A stretch of DNA of 64,000 nt. It comes from Hemileia vastatrix (lineage: Eukaryota > Basidiomycota > Pucciniomycetes > Pucciniales > Zaghouaniaceae). The stretch's first letter is position 1. The number at the start of each line of letters is the position of its first letter. The notes below the pieces were generated by a model that ran no database searches, was not told the origin of the DNA, and saw only the letters and a program-made list of their open reading frames with translations. Position numbers and translations under genes: made by a program. Shown piece after piece: positions 23,387-34,316 of the stretch. The stretch spans positions 41,686,683 to 41,750,682 of the forward strand of contig JASXTE010000002.1 in assembly GCA_030280995.1 (NCBI GenBank). The letters run 5' to 3'.

Positions 23387-25706
23387 TTTTTTTATTTTAG
23401 TGATATTTGAATAATTTTTACTGCATTAAAAATGTGCTATTTAAAATTTTGTTTTTTATTTTTTGAAAAAGATGGATATATAGTATATACAAGGGCTAGA
23501 GACATTAGTTTGAAGAAATACAAACATGGATATCACCAATATACAATTTCTTTTACTATCTCAATCATCCCTCATTAGGCTCCAATCATTTTCCATTCTC
23601 TATTTACAATCATTTTCTCCCCATCTCTTAATTGTTTTTATATCTATATTCCACTATATAATCTATGGTGGGTTAAAATTGCTCTCCATTATTTTGTTAA
23701 ATTTTTTTGAATTTTTAAATTAAATTTTTTCAGTCTTCTAAAATTTTCTTTCACTGCCTCTATTGTTTTTCACAGCCTCAACTATCTTTCCCAGCCCTAA
23801 AAATTTAAATTTTATTTCACAACCATCATTATCACTCCTTTCACTGTCACTAGTAATTCACTATTTTTTTCCAAATTGTTAAAAATTTTATCTTTGTAAT
23901 TTGAACAAGCAGTTGAATTGTTTTTGTCCCCATGATATTTTTAAACCCACTACATCAACAATAGTACAACTACATAAATCTTTTTACAATAATATTCCAC
24001 GTAAAATGGAAATTTCCTATTTAAAAAAGTAGAATTGATCATAAGAGCATTACTTAGTTGTAAACCATAATAGATTTTTTTTTCTTTTTCTACTTTTCTG
24101 AAAAAGTCAAAATCTACCCTGATGTGATCTTTAATTTTGTTAATTCTTCAAAATAAATAATACATTTAATTTTTTCAATAAAAAAAACCTGTTTATGTGA
24201 GCCAAAATAAATTTTTTGTAGTTGTAAAATCTAATGATAAGAAAATATAGCTCAAAATTTTGTACAAAATTTTACTGGAGCTTTATTCAGAGTATTTAGC
24301 TACGCTTGAATTTTCAAGAGCTATTTTATTAATATTTGATTTATCAGAAAAACAAATATATGTAAAATTAAGTTATTTCCTAATCTAAATCTGAAATAGA
24401 TTTTAACTTCAAAAAAAAAATTAACCAGTTGCAAACATAGCCTGATGGGTAAACATGAATGATTTAAAAAAAATATAAAAAATAAAAAATAACTACATAA
24501 TTCCAAAAATAGTTGAAGCTTAGAAGAATTATTGCTGAGAGAAAGGTGAAAAATAGATGATTATTTTTTCCAGGTCAGAGTGAGGTAATAAAGAGGAGAA
24601 TTATCCAATCACTAGGGAGAGTGATATGAAAAAAAGGTTCAGATCAAATAAAAAGTCTATCATAGAAGCATCTATGAAGAAGAGGAAGAATTGTTCTTAT
24701 TTCAAAGCCATTAGTCTTTATATGAAATAGTGCATCAAACTCCATATCAAAATCATTTCTGCTTTTGATATTTTATATTTTGGAAATTTTTTTCTGAGCT
24801 ACTGATGTTTCTGTAATCTGTTTGTGGAAGAAATGCTTTTTTAAAAAAAATTGTTATATTTCATATATTATAAGTGAAAAAAGGAAAAATAAATCATAAT
24901 AAATAATATTCCTAACATGAATTTTGAGTTTCATATTAATAATGATAAAGACTAATCTATATCTATATTAAAAGTGCAAACACTTTTCAGTTTTATTATT
25001 AATCTTACAAAAAAAAACCAAAAAAAAACTTCTGAAGTTGTAGAAATAATGATATCAAAAAATTGATACTATTATTTGACTGAGGAAACATAAAAAATTT
25101 CTAACCTTTTGACATTAGCTGAAGGAAAATTGTCTTGATTAGAATAAGAAAATTAATCTTGATCAAAATTATAAAATAGCTCTTGGATTATGCTTTCTAT
25201 TTTGCAATTTGAAAACACTTCAAATATTACTTAACACCAAATAAACTTTAGAAAAGATGTGGACATGGTCATTTTTATGGCTCAGATATAGTAAATTCAG
25301 TGCACAAGAATCTCTACCTTAATATATGTAATCCATTTGTTTAATGAAAAAATAATAATAGTGCAAAATACATTATGACAGGTTATAATATTTGACTTTT
25401 TTTTCTAATAAATCATAGCATGGCACTTTTTCCTGTTATTGGTCATTTGATAAAAATAATTTGTGTTTTTCATGAAGAAAGTGCAGAATATTATTTGAAC
25501 TTGTCTGAAATTTGATGATATCTGTTTTTGAGAGTTTCAAAGATTTTTCCATTCCAAAATCTGCATCCAAGAAAAAAAGTTTGGTTGTAGAGATTTCCCA
25601 TAAATTATCAGATATTGATAACAAATTATACACCTATATCTAGACATCAAAATTAGCATCAAGAGATTACTCCACAGATTACTCCAGGAAACCTGAAAAA
25701 CGACTC
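23387..25706. other. AT-rich right arm of the transposon, no gene
   Basis: About 2.3 kb of very AT-rich sequence with stops in every frame. Short open frames near 24321 and 25436 have no coding character. No tandem repeat or hairpin stands out. Confidence 0.6.
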
Positions 25707-25737
25707 GCCTACAAGTCCTCATTTTTTCCCCCCTGTG
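25707..25737 (-). repeat. Right terminal inverted repeat of the 18.3-kb transposon
   Basis: Read on the minus strand it begins CACAGGGGGGAAAAAATGA followed by GGACTTGTAGGCGAGTC, matching the left terminus at 7451. It is followed by the TAG target copy at 25738-25740. Confidence 0.92.
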
Positions 25738-26651
25738 TAGAATATGTATTTTCCAAACACGGCTTACCTAATGATATTATTTCAGATAGAGGCTCATTGT
25801 TTGTATCCACATTCTGGACTCAACTGTGCCGACAACTCAATATCACAAGGAAACTCTCCACAGCCTATCATCCTGAAACCGATGGGCAAATGGAAAGGGT
25901 CAACCAAATCCTCGAACAATACCTTCGAATGTATGTCAGTTACCAACAAGAAAATTGGACCACATGGTTACCATTTGCCGAAATTGCTTATAATAACTTG
26001 ACTTATTCTTCGACACAACAATCTCCTTTCGAAACTGTTTATGGAAGACATCCTCCATTCAACTCAATCCATGTAGGAACTAATCATCCTGCGGAATATT
26101 ATCTTTGAATCATATCATGACTCCAAGAGGAACTTAAATCAAATTTGTAATTAGCGATTCAAAGGTACAAGGAACAGGCCAACAAACATTGACAATCTGC
26201 TCCTTCTTTTAAACCAGGCAACAAAGTATGGCTCGACGCATGAAACATTCAAACGACTTGACCATCAAAGAAACTGGCGGAAAAATGCTTGGGACCATTT
26301 GAAATTGACTCTGAAGTCTCTAAAACTGCATTTTGACTCAAGCTACCTCCTAAATGGCAGGCTATTCACCCTGTTTTCCACGTATCTCTCCTGGAACTGG
26401 CCCGAGAAACATACCCGGGCAAGAACCAACCTCCTCCGGAACCGGTCGAAGTAGAAGACCATCTAGAGTGGAAAGTAAGCCATATACTTGATTCAAGAAT
26501 ACGCAAGGGGAAACTTCAATACCTTGTGGAATGGGAAGGCTTCCTCGATGATTCAGACAAAACGTCCTGGGAACCAGCCATCAATGTTTCTAATGCCCCT
26601 GAACTCCTAAAGTCTTTTCATCTTAAATATCCTTTAAAACCAAAACCTTAA
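25738..26651 (+). pseudogene. pol: pol of gypsy #1, 3' part: integrase core and chromodomain
   Basis: It continues the integrase interrupted at 7450. The second catalytic Asp lies in DIISDRGSLFVSTFW and the Glu in DGQMERVNQIL, then WLPFAEIAYNNLTYSSTQQS and PPKWQAIHPVFHVSLLE. A C-terminal chromodomain (about 26455-26620) is marked by VSHILDSRIRKGKLQYLVEW, EGFLDDSDKTSWEPA and NAPELLKSFHLKYP. Chromodomains of this kind steer integration to modified chromatin in fungal chromoviruses. Stops near 26109, 26117 and in the linker break the frame. It ends at TAA 26649-26651. Confidence 0.9.
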
Positions 26652-27552
26652 AACTCTCTTTTTTTTCTTTCTTCTCTCTCTTTTCTTTTCTTCTCTTTAA
26701 AATCTAAAACATCTTTACTTCTAAAAAATTTCTTAATTTTGTTTCCTTCTTTATTCTTTTTCTTTTCATAATTTTTCAACCTTCTTTAAAATAAATAAAA
26801 TTAAATTAAAATAAATTAAATTAAAATAAATAAAATAAAAATCAAATTAAATTAAAATAAATAAAAATAAATTAAAATTAAATTAAATTAAAAAAATAAA
26901 ACAAATATAATTAAAACCTTTTTTCTTCAAAATTTTTCTTTTTATTTTTTCCTCTTCAATTTTCTATATACATTCTTTCCTTAAAATTCCTTATTCTTCG
27001 AACTATAAAAATTTTGCACAAACGCAACACGGCCATCTTCTTGAACTTCACTTCAACCTCTAAATCTCTCTTTTAAAATTCTTTGAACAAATTACTTCTT
27101 TTCTTTCAAATTCTTTTAAAAAAATTTTATTTCTTCTTTTCTTTTCAAATAACTAAAATTCCTCAAAACTTCAATAAATAAACTTTCACAAATAACAAAT
27201 TTTTCTTTCATTAAATTTTTATTCACAAAAAAATTATTTCAATTAACTATTTCTTTCTTTTTCTTCTTTCTTCTTACTTAAATCTTTTTCTTTTTTTTCA
27301 AAATTTAAAACTAAAACTCCTTCAATCAAATATTCTTTCTTTTCTTCTCTCATTTAAACTTCTTCTTTCAAAATTTAAAACAAAATTTTATTTAATCTTT
27401 TTTCTTTTTCTCTCAATATCTTTTAAAAATAATATTTTAAAATTTTAAATAAAACAACAAAATAAAATAACTAAATACAAATTGTTTCTACTTTTCTTTT
27501 CTTTCTTTTTCTTTTCTCCTTCCATTTTAAATTCTCTCCTTTATTTTCTCCT
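26652..27552. repeat. Low-complexity T/C- and A/T-rich tract between pol and the antisense gene
   Basis: It consists mostly of TTTCTTTTCTTC-like pyrimidine runs and an (AAATTAAAATAAAT)-type block at about 26785-26920. The same low-complexity segment is at 59224-60069 in element #2, so it is part of the element. Pyrimidine on this strand means purine-rich for the antisense transcript. No gene is seen. Confidence 0.75.
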
Positions 27553-28660
27553 GAACCAATCCCTTCATCTTCTCCAAAATCTCCCTTATTTCCTTCCTAC
27601 ATTTCTCAAAAACCTCCCCCTCTCCTACCGGTACCACTTCTCTAATTTCCAGTAATTCCTCGGCCAAGTCAAAGGAGGTGGCATCGACAATCTTATCAAT
27701 TTTGCCACTTAAATATTTAATAAACCGAGCTCAGCGAACCTGGAGAGGTTTTTTCGACCATACCTGATCGAGGGTTTCTTCATTTTCCTCCCTCGAGGAA
27801 ATCACTGGTAATGGTTCTTTGGTCGGGATCAATGGGGCCACTTCCACAGAAGTGGGTTCCACAATGGGAGCTTCCACATTCAAAGTTTCTGCTGTAGGGG
27901 CTTCTGCGATGACATCTAAATTCTAAATCACATAGTCATCAGTAAAATTCTTTTTTGAAAAAACAAAATTAAAGTGAAGTAAAATAAAACAAACTTACTT
28001 CAAACATTGGGTCAGCCTTGAGAAATAATTTCGATTTGGTTTCTTCCACCACTTCTTTCTCTTCCTCGTCATCTTTGATGACCATTCGCCGTTTTTTTGG
28101 TGTCGGCCTTGAAATGGGGACTTCTTCCTCATCTTCCTCCACTAACTCATCCACCACCTCTTCTGCCCTTCGTTTACCCAGGGCATCTTATCATCTTTAA
28201 CTTCCTCTTCAGCTGCTTCTGACTGGTCATCTCCGATCAATACGTCCCATATGTCTTCCACAACTTCTTTTGTCTTTGGTATTACCCAATATTTTGTCTT
28301 GGTAAACCAGCGTTCAATATCTGAATTTCTTGTTAAGGCATTGCATGCCACCTGTCTCCATCGACAAAACTCACATTTCTGGCGAGGACCTTGAGTATCT
28401 GTGCTTTCCATACAGAAATATTCCATGGATTCACAAGCCATGCATGCTTGAGAATATTGTTGAGTGACGAGCCCACCATCCGCTTTGGGGTGAGGAGGCG
28501 TGGGAGCTGGAGTTGGACAAGCTGCAATAATAATAAATAAATAAGATTTAAATGAAGGGAAACTAGTGTGGGAAGTATGTCTTACGCTCAACGGAGCTTG
28601 CGTTCCTCTACCCAGGCATCTGTCATGCGCCATGTGACACTCAAGGCAAAAGCAGCTCAT
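27553..28660 (-). pseudogene. Antisense zinc-cluster-like gene inside gypsy #1
   Basis: Encoded opposite to gag-pol between the chromodomain and the 3' LTR. A 172-aa open frame (28142-28660) starts in the LTR (ATG at 28658-28660) and has cysteines at residues 73, 76, 83, 96, 99 and 106. The spacing C-X2-C-X6-C-X12-C-X2-C-X6-C is that of fungal Zn(II)2Cys6 clusters, though the usual basic residues between the first cysteines are lacking (CMACESMEYFC ... CEFCRWRQVAC). An acidic region follows (DELVEEDEEEVPISRPTPKK), reached by a frameshift, then GTAAGT and an exon with SREENEETLDQVWSKKPLQ ending in a stop near 27734. A GTAAGA...TTGCAG intron may separate the LTR-encoded N-terminus from the cysteine domain. 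A homologous gene is in element #2. DNA-binding or regulatory function is inference. Confidence 0.7.
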
Positions 28661-29423
28661 TAAATCAATAATAAGAGGTTAAAATCCATACTCAAAGCGC
28701 AGAAAGCAATTCTCCATAGAAACTGCGACTTTCCTTTGTGTACTTGTTATTCAACTGTGCTAGTCTAAACTCTAAATCTAAATTAGTCAATCTCTCAATA
28801 GTGTGTCTTAGTTTTTTTCTCAATAAGCGACGCACCGGGAAATAGTCAATGTAATAGTATGCTAAAATGTTTATGAAATGTCTGTGGATTATTAAAACGG
28901 GTAGTGAGCATGGACAGAATGGTTAGTGAAGGACTAAGGGGTTAACAGATGTTAGTGAGGAGGGTCCAGGTGTAACGGGTGTATTTTAATGGTCTGTGAT
29001 GTGCGGAATAGTGGATGGGTATGAGGTCAATGCGAGGAGGAGTAAAGGACATAAAAGTGGTTGGGTTTTTGGTTCGATACTCTTTAGAATTAAATTATAA
29101 AACGTATTTATAGTTAATAGTGATAAAAGCTTTAAGTTAAATCATTATTATTTTTTCTTTCTTTATTTTCTCAATAATCATTTCTAAATCCTAAATCTTT
29201 GATTGTTGAGTTTCCAACCCTTTGTGAGATTTTAAGAATTTTAACCTTACCTTTAAATTATATTAGAATTCTTCTCAAACATATCTCAAAGCAGTAGTTC
29301 TTCCTTCAAGTCACCTTTGAGTCACTTCCTCAAATCATTCCTCTGTGCTTCAAAGAAGTCTCTAAACCCCTCATCTCACTTTCAGGAACATTCTTGACCT
29401 TCTGCGTGGGTCGTCTGGTGACA
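28621..29423 (+). repeat. 3' LTR of gypsy #1 (803 bp)
   Basis: It starts TGTCATGCGCCATGTGACAC and ends GGTGACA, matching both LTRs of element #2 (809 bp) end to end. The terminal dinucleotides are TG and CA. It is followed at once by satellite sequence. The first 40 bases also encode the start of the antisense gene. Confidence 0.93.
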
Positions 29424-32400
29424 AGTTTTTCCAAACCTCAGGTGAAATTTTTTTATCTTTAAAAAAAATTAAATTTTGTCAAATTTAGCCCTGATGGCAC
29501 CCATTTGTTTCAACACCTCTACTGGCTCTTGAAGGCAGGAATTTTCCTTAAATATTTCTTTTTCATATTTGATCTCTTTTACTTTACTTTTTTATCACTC
29601 ATGTTACATTTGGATATTAATTTATAATTTTGGAAAAAAAATCATTTTGATATTATTTTAACATTTTTTAATAATATTATAAAAGGTGTAATATAACATG
29701 GCATGCATTTGGCGCACAAGTTTTTTCTATACTAATAAAATTAATAAGATTCTAATGACAAAAAATTAATCAGATAATAAAATATGAATAACACAGAAAG
29801 ATCAAATACCAGTTGACATGTTTTAAAAAAATAACAGTTGCACTGAAGAAGACCTGCACCCTAGCTACTCTCCATCATAAAAGTGTCGAGAAGAAGTTCG
29901 GCGGAACTTGTTCTGGACACTTTTGGTCAGGTGCAGTCAGATAGGATCAATTCTCTCTATGGCAATGAAAAAAATTATTTGATAAGAAACATCACTAGAT
30001 GTAGTTTTATATAGCTGAATTGTCCATCTAGAGTTCATCCAAACCACAGGTACACAATTTTTTATCTTTAAAAAACAGTCAATTCAGTACAATTTATCCC
30101 TTATGGCTCTCATTTGCTTTAACATCGCTACTGGCCTTTGGTATTAGGAATAATACTTTGATTTCTTTTTTCATATTTTATCCCTTTAATTTAATTTTTT
30201 ATTCCTCATATTGCTTTTGGATATCAATTAATAATTTTGAAAAAAAATTATTTTAATATTTTTATACATTTATTTAATAATATTATAAAAGGTGTAACAT
30301 CACTCAGTATGCATTTGGCACACGATTTTTTGCTATACTTATAAAATTAATAATATAATTAAGAAAAAAACTTAATCAAACAATATATATGAGTGAGGCA
30401 CAAAGATAAAATACCAGTAGACATGTTTGTAAGAAATACCAGATGAACTGAAGAAAAATTTTACCCTAGCTACTCTCCATCATAAAAGTGTCCAGCACAA
30501 GTTCAGCCAAACTTGTGCTGGACACTTTTGGTCATGTGCAGTCAGATGGGATCAATTCTCTGTATGGCAACAAAAAAATGTTTTTATCAAATTTTACCAG
30601 AAGTAGTTTGGTTTAGCTGAATCACACACCTGCTGTTCTGCCCAATATCAGGTGTATAATTTTTTCTCTTTAAAGAAAAGGTCACTTATTACAATTAAGC
30701 CCTGATGGCTCCCATTTGCTTTAACACCTCTACTGGCTCTTGTTAGCAGGAATTTTACTAGTATTTTTTTCAAATTTGAACTCTTTGAATTTTATTTTAC
30801 TCTTTTATTCCTCTTTTTACTTTTAAATTTCTATTTAATTTTTGTAAAACTAATCATTTCCATATTTATTTACCTCTATTTTAAAAAATTATTGAAGGTA
30901 TAACTTCATCCGGTATGCATTTGGCACACAGGTTTTTGCTATACTAAGAACATTAATAATATAATGGTGTTAAAATATTAATTGGATGATAAATATGAAT
31001 GATACAGACTCATAAAATACCAGTAGACATGTTTATGAGAAATACAAGATGAAGGAACTGAAGAAAAATTCCACCCAAGCTACTCTCCATCATAAAAGTG
31101 TCCAGCACAAGTTTGGTCAAACTTGTGCTGGACACTTTTGGTCATGTGCAGTCAAATGGGATCAATTCTCTCTATGGAAACAAAATAACATTTTTTTATC
31201 AAACTTCACTACAAGTAGTTTTGTTTAGCTGAATCATCCACCTGTTGCTCTTCCTGACCTCAGGTGTATAATTTTTTATCTTTAAAAAAAAGGTCACTTA
31301 TTACAATTTAGCCCTGATGGCTCCCATTTGTTTAAACACTTCTACTGACTCTTGAGAGCAAGAATTTTACTAGTATTTTGTTTTTCATAATTGATCTTTT
31401 GAGATTAATTTTACTTTTTTATTTCTCTTTTTTTAATATCTATTTAAATTATTGTAAAGCTAATCATTTTCAAATTTTTTTACTTTTATTTCATAATATT
31501 ATAAAAGGTGTAACATCACCTGGTATGCATTTGGCACATGAGTTTTTTCTATACTTATAATATTAATAATATAATGGTGACAATAAATTAATAAAATGAT
31601 ATATATGAGTGAGGCACAAAGATCAAATACCGATGGACATGTTTATAAGAAATACCAGATTAACTGAAGAAAAATTTTACCCTAGCTACTCTCCATCATA
31701 AATGTGTCCAGCACAAGTATGGCCAAACTTGTGCTGGACACTTTTGGTCACATGCAGTCTGGTGTGATCAATTCTCTCTCAATAGTTGCACTAGAAGTTG
31801 TTTGATATGGCTAAATGGTTCTGCTGAAGTTTTGTTAAACCTCAACTTGGCACTTTTTTTTTCAAAAATGCAATTTTAGTCCAAGTTTAGCCTCACTGGT
31901 GGGCATTTTCCCCAACATGTCCACTTGCTCTTGATGGCAGTAATTTTATTTTAATTTTTTATTTCATATTTGATCCCTTTAATTTTACCTTTTTATCCCT
32001 CATATTGCTTTTGTATATCAATTTATTTTTTATAAGACAAATCATTTTCATATTTTTTTACCTTTATTTAATAATGTTATAAAAGGTGTAACATCACCCG
32101 GTATGCGTTGGGCACACAAGTTTTTGCTATACTTATAATATTAATAACATAATGGTGACACAAAATTAATCAAATGATAAATATGAGTGAGGCACAAAGA
32201 TCAAATACCAGTGGACATGTTTATAAGAAATACCAGATTAACTGAAGAAAAATTCCACCCTAGCTACTCTCCATCATAAAAGTGTCAAGCACAAGTTCGG
32301 CCAAACTGCTGCTGGACACTTTTGATCACATGCAGTCTGATGTGATCAATTCTCTCCATTGCAATGAAAATGAATTTTTCTTCAATAATTGCACTAGAAG

Positions 32401-32820
32401 TTGTTTGATATGGCAAAATTGTCATCCTGAAGTTTTGGTAAAACTCAAGTGGATTTTTTTTTATTTTTACAAAAAAGAAATTATAGTCCAAGTTTATTGC
32501 CACTGCTGGGTGTTCACCCCATCATGTCTACTTGCTCTTGATGGCAGGAATTTTACTTTAATTTTTTATTTCATATTTGATCCCTTTAATTTTACCTTTT
32601 TATCCCTCATATTGCTTTTGGATATCAATTTATTTTTTGTGAAACAAATCATTTTCATATTTTTTACCGTTATTTAATAATATTATAAAAGGTGTAACAT
32701 CGCCTGGTATGTGTTGGGCAGACAAGTTTTTGCTATACTTATAATATTAATAACATAATGGTGACAAAAAATCAATCAAATGATAAATGTTAGTGAGGCA
32801 CAAAGGTCAAATACCAATGA
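29424..32820. repeat. Satellite array, block 2
   Basis: Same family as 1-3008. Hairpins start at about 29879, 30484, 31094, 31700 and 32278 (spacing 605, 610, 606, 578). The first three units align unit for unit with those at 1225, 1880 and 2490 of block 1, so they are copies of a multi-unit segment rather than simply the next units. The block starts in the middle of a unit (equivalent to about position 770) and ends in a truncated unit near 32820. Confidence 0.92.
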
Positions 32821-34100
32821 ATAAATGGTTCTTTTTAATATTATAAATTTTATTATTAAATAAAATAGTAATAATGAATTATAATTTTCATCCACAATTC
32901 CACTCTAATGATTCCCACTGCACGAAAAGGGTTCACTCAGTCCTTTCTTTACTGCTTGTGCATATATTTTATTGCCCACAGTACTACAATTTTTTGTAGT
33001 GATTATCCCACATCTGATTCAGGAATATTTTTAAACAATATAAGTTTTTTTTACAAAAGACCTTATCATATCCAATATCCCACAAAAAATACAACCTGTT
33101 TTTGTATTAAAACCCATTAATTATTAAGAAATTGTTAAAATAATTAGATTAGACCCTGGCACAGCTAGATCCATACCAACAGACCTAAAGTCTTTTCAAT
33201 ATTGAAAACAATTAAATAAAGTTATGATATCATACTAAATTATGGGCACCAACCATAATTCAGCACTTCTCATTTGCTCTGCTACAAAATGAGTGCATGT
33301 AGCATTTTTCTAATGTCAGACTGTTTTTCTTCCTTCCCTCACACCTTTAGTCCAGAATAAAAATTTAGTATGAGTTTTGGTCAAGTTGGTTTGCCAGTGT
33401 TATCTGTATGCAATATGAATTCATATTGCATATTTCTATTTATGCATAAAATATACTCGTTAAGCATCATTTTTTTTGCATTTTTCAATCATTATGCATA
33501 TTTATGGATATGCATATGCATATTCATTATACAGATGTATATGCATATTAATATATTTTATTCATATACATATATGCACCTTTCTTTGCATATTCAATAT
33601 ACATATTTTTAATGCATATTCAATTTTAATATTTTTATGCATATTCAATATTCATATTTTTATGCATAATCACTATGCATATTTTTATGCATATTTTTAT
33701 GCATATTTTTATGCATATTTTTTATACATATTTATTCTTCATAGTCATTATGCATACACTTTGGATAGGCATTTCACATCAATTTTTAACATGCAATAAG
33801 TATCCACCATGCAAATTCAAATGCATATGCATCTATATCAAACACGCAACATATATTCAAGTTTAATATTTGAATATTAAGGTATACTAAGTGATGTTGT
33901 TCAACCTTTTGCCAAACCTGAGATTAACTGATGTTCAATGTGTTTCCTAAGCTCTGCTCAAGGAGGGATTGTTCTAGATTCAATCTGTGACAGTTTATTT
34001 TTTCAATGTTTTTTCATCAGATTTAAAAACATATTTCTGACAGTTTCAGGATGGTTTCCCAACAGTTTCCTGACAAAGTCCTGATAGTTTCAAATAGAGG
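32821..34100. other. AT-rich segment with an ATGCAT-rich block; no gene
   Basis: From about 33395 to 33850 the sequence is dominated by ATGCAT, TATGCATATT and TTTTTATGCATA motifs, so open frames here are periodic artefacts. 33980-34100 has repeated GACAGTTTC/CAGTTTCC motifs next to a CACTA-like terminus, resembling subterminal repeats. I see no gene. Confidence 0.65.
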
Positions 34101-34136
34101 GAACTGCTAGCAGTTCACCCCAGATTTCCTGTGGTG
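34101..34136 (-). repeat. CACTA-like terminus (right end of a mostly lost element)
   Basis: Read on the minus strand it is CACCACAGGAAATCTGGGGT followed by the 16-bp perfect palindrome GAACTGCTAGCAGTTC. The layout (CAC end, G-run, palindrome 20 bases in) matches the MITE termini at 12153 and 40882. It points away from a related terminus at 43377. No matching left end is found in the window. Confidence 0.7.
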
Positions 34137-34316
34137 ATTGTCTACATTTATGGTACCCAATGTGGGGTAGGACCTGCTAGTTCTTTGGAGTCCTTGTTGT
34201 CTTTGGTTGGCCCTTTGGTGGTGGTTTTTTTTTGAAACTTGGTGATTTTGGTTTGGAGGTATGGCTTCTGGTTCCTCTTTTCCTGTGGTGACTGTCAGTG
34301 GAGGAGAGGCCTTCTG

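Larger units (their letters stand above)
7451..25737. mobile_element. 18.3-kb Plavaka/CACTA-type DNA transposon with cargo genes
   Basis: Terminal inverted repeats of about 31 bp start CACAGGGG and run through GAGGACTTGTAGGC. They face each other at 7451-7481 and 25707-25737, with a 3-bp duplication TAG at 7448-7450 and 25738-25740. Removing the element and one TAG rejoins the integrase reading of gypsy #1 exactly as it appears in #2. The left half carries, on the minus strand, the transposase relic, an uncharacterised gene and an SNF2-like ATPase. The right half carries two uncharacterised genes on the plus strand. The two halves diverge from a palindrome-rich centre (16756-18018). A 3-bp duplication and CAC ends fit the CMC/CACTA superfamily. 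Confidence 0.88.
3079..29423 (+). mobile_element. Ty3/gypsy chromovirus element #1, interrupted by an 18.3-kb DNA transposon
   Basis: The order is truncated 5' LTR, gag, protease, reverse transcriptase, RNase H, integrase, chromodomain, an antisense zinc-cluster gene, 3' LTR (803 bp). It is collinear with element #2 at 53517-61911. Removing the nested transposon (7451-25737) and one TAG target copy leaves an internal region of about 6.9 kb, against 6.8 kb in #2. Many in-frame stops show that this copy is dead. The insertion splits the integrase between its first and second catalytic Asp regions. The 3' LTR abuts satellite directly. Confidence 0.9.

Noticed and set aside
28018..28200. Serine-rich plus-strand frame (and the like at 60515-60773)
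   Set aside because: Antisense shadow of the Asp/Glu-rich region of the minus-strand zinc-cluster gene; only the minus frame is shared in meaning between the two elements.
33370..33866. Open frames rich in HIFMHIFMHI
   Set aside because: Periodic product of the ATGCAT-type low-complexity DNA.
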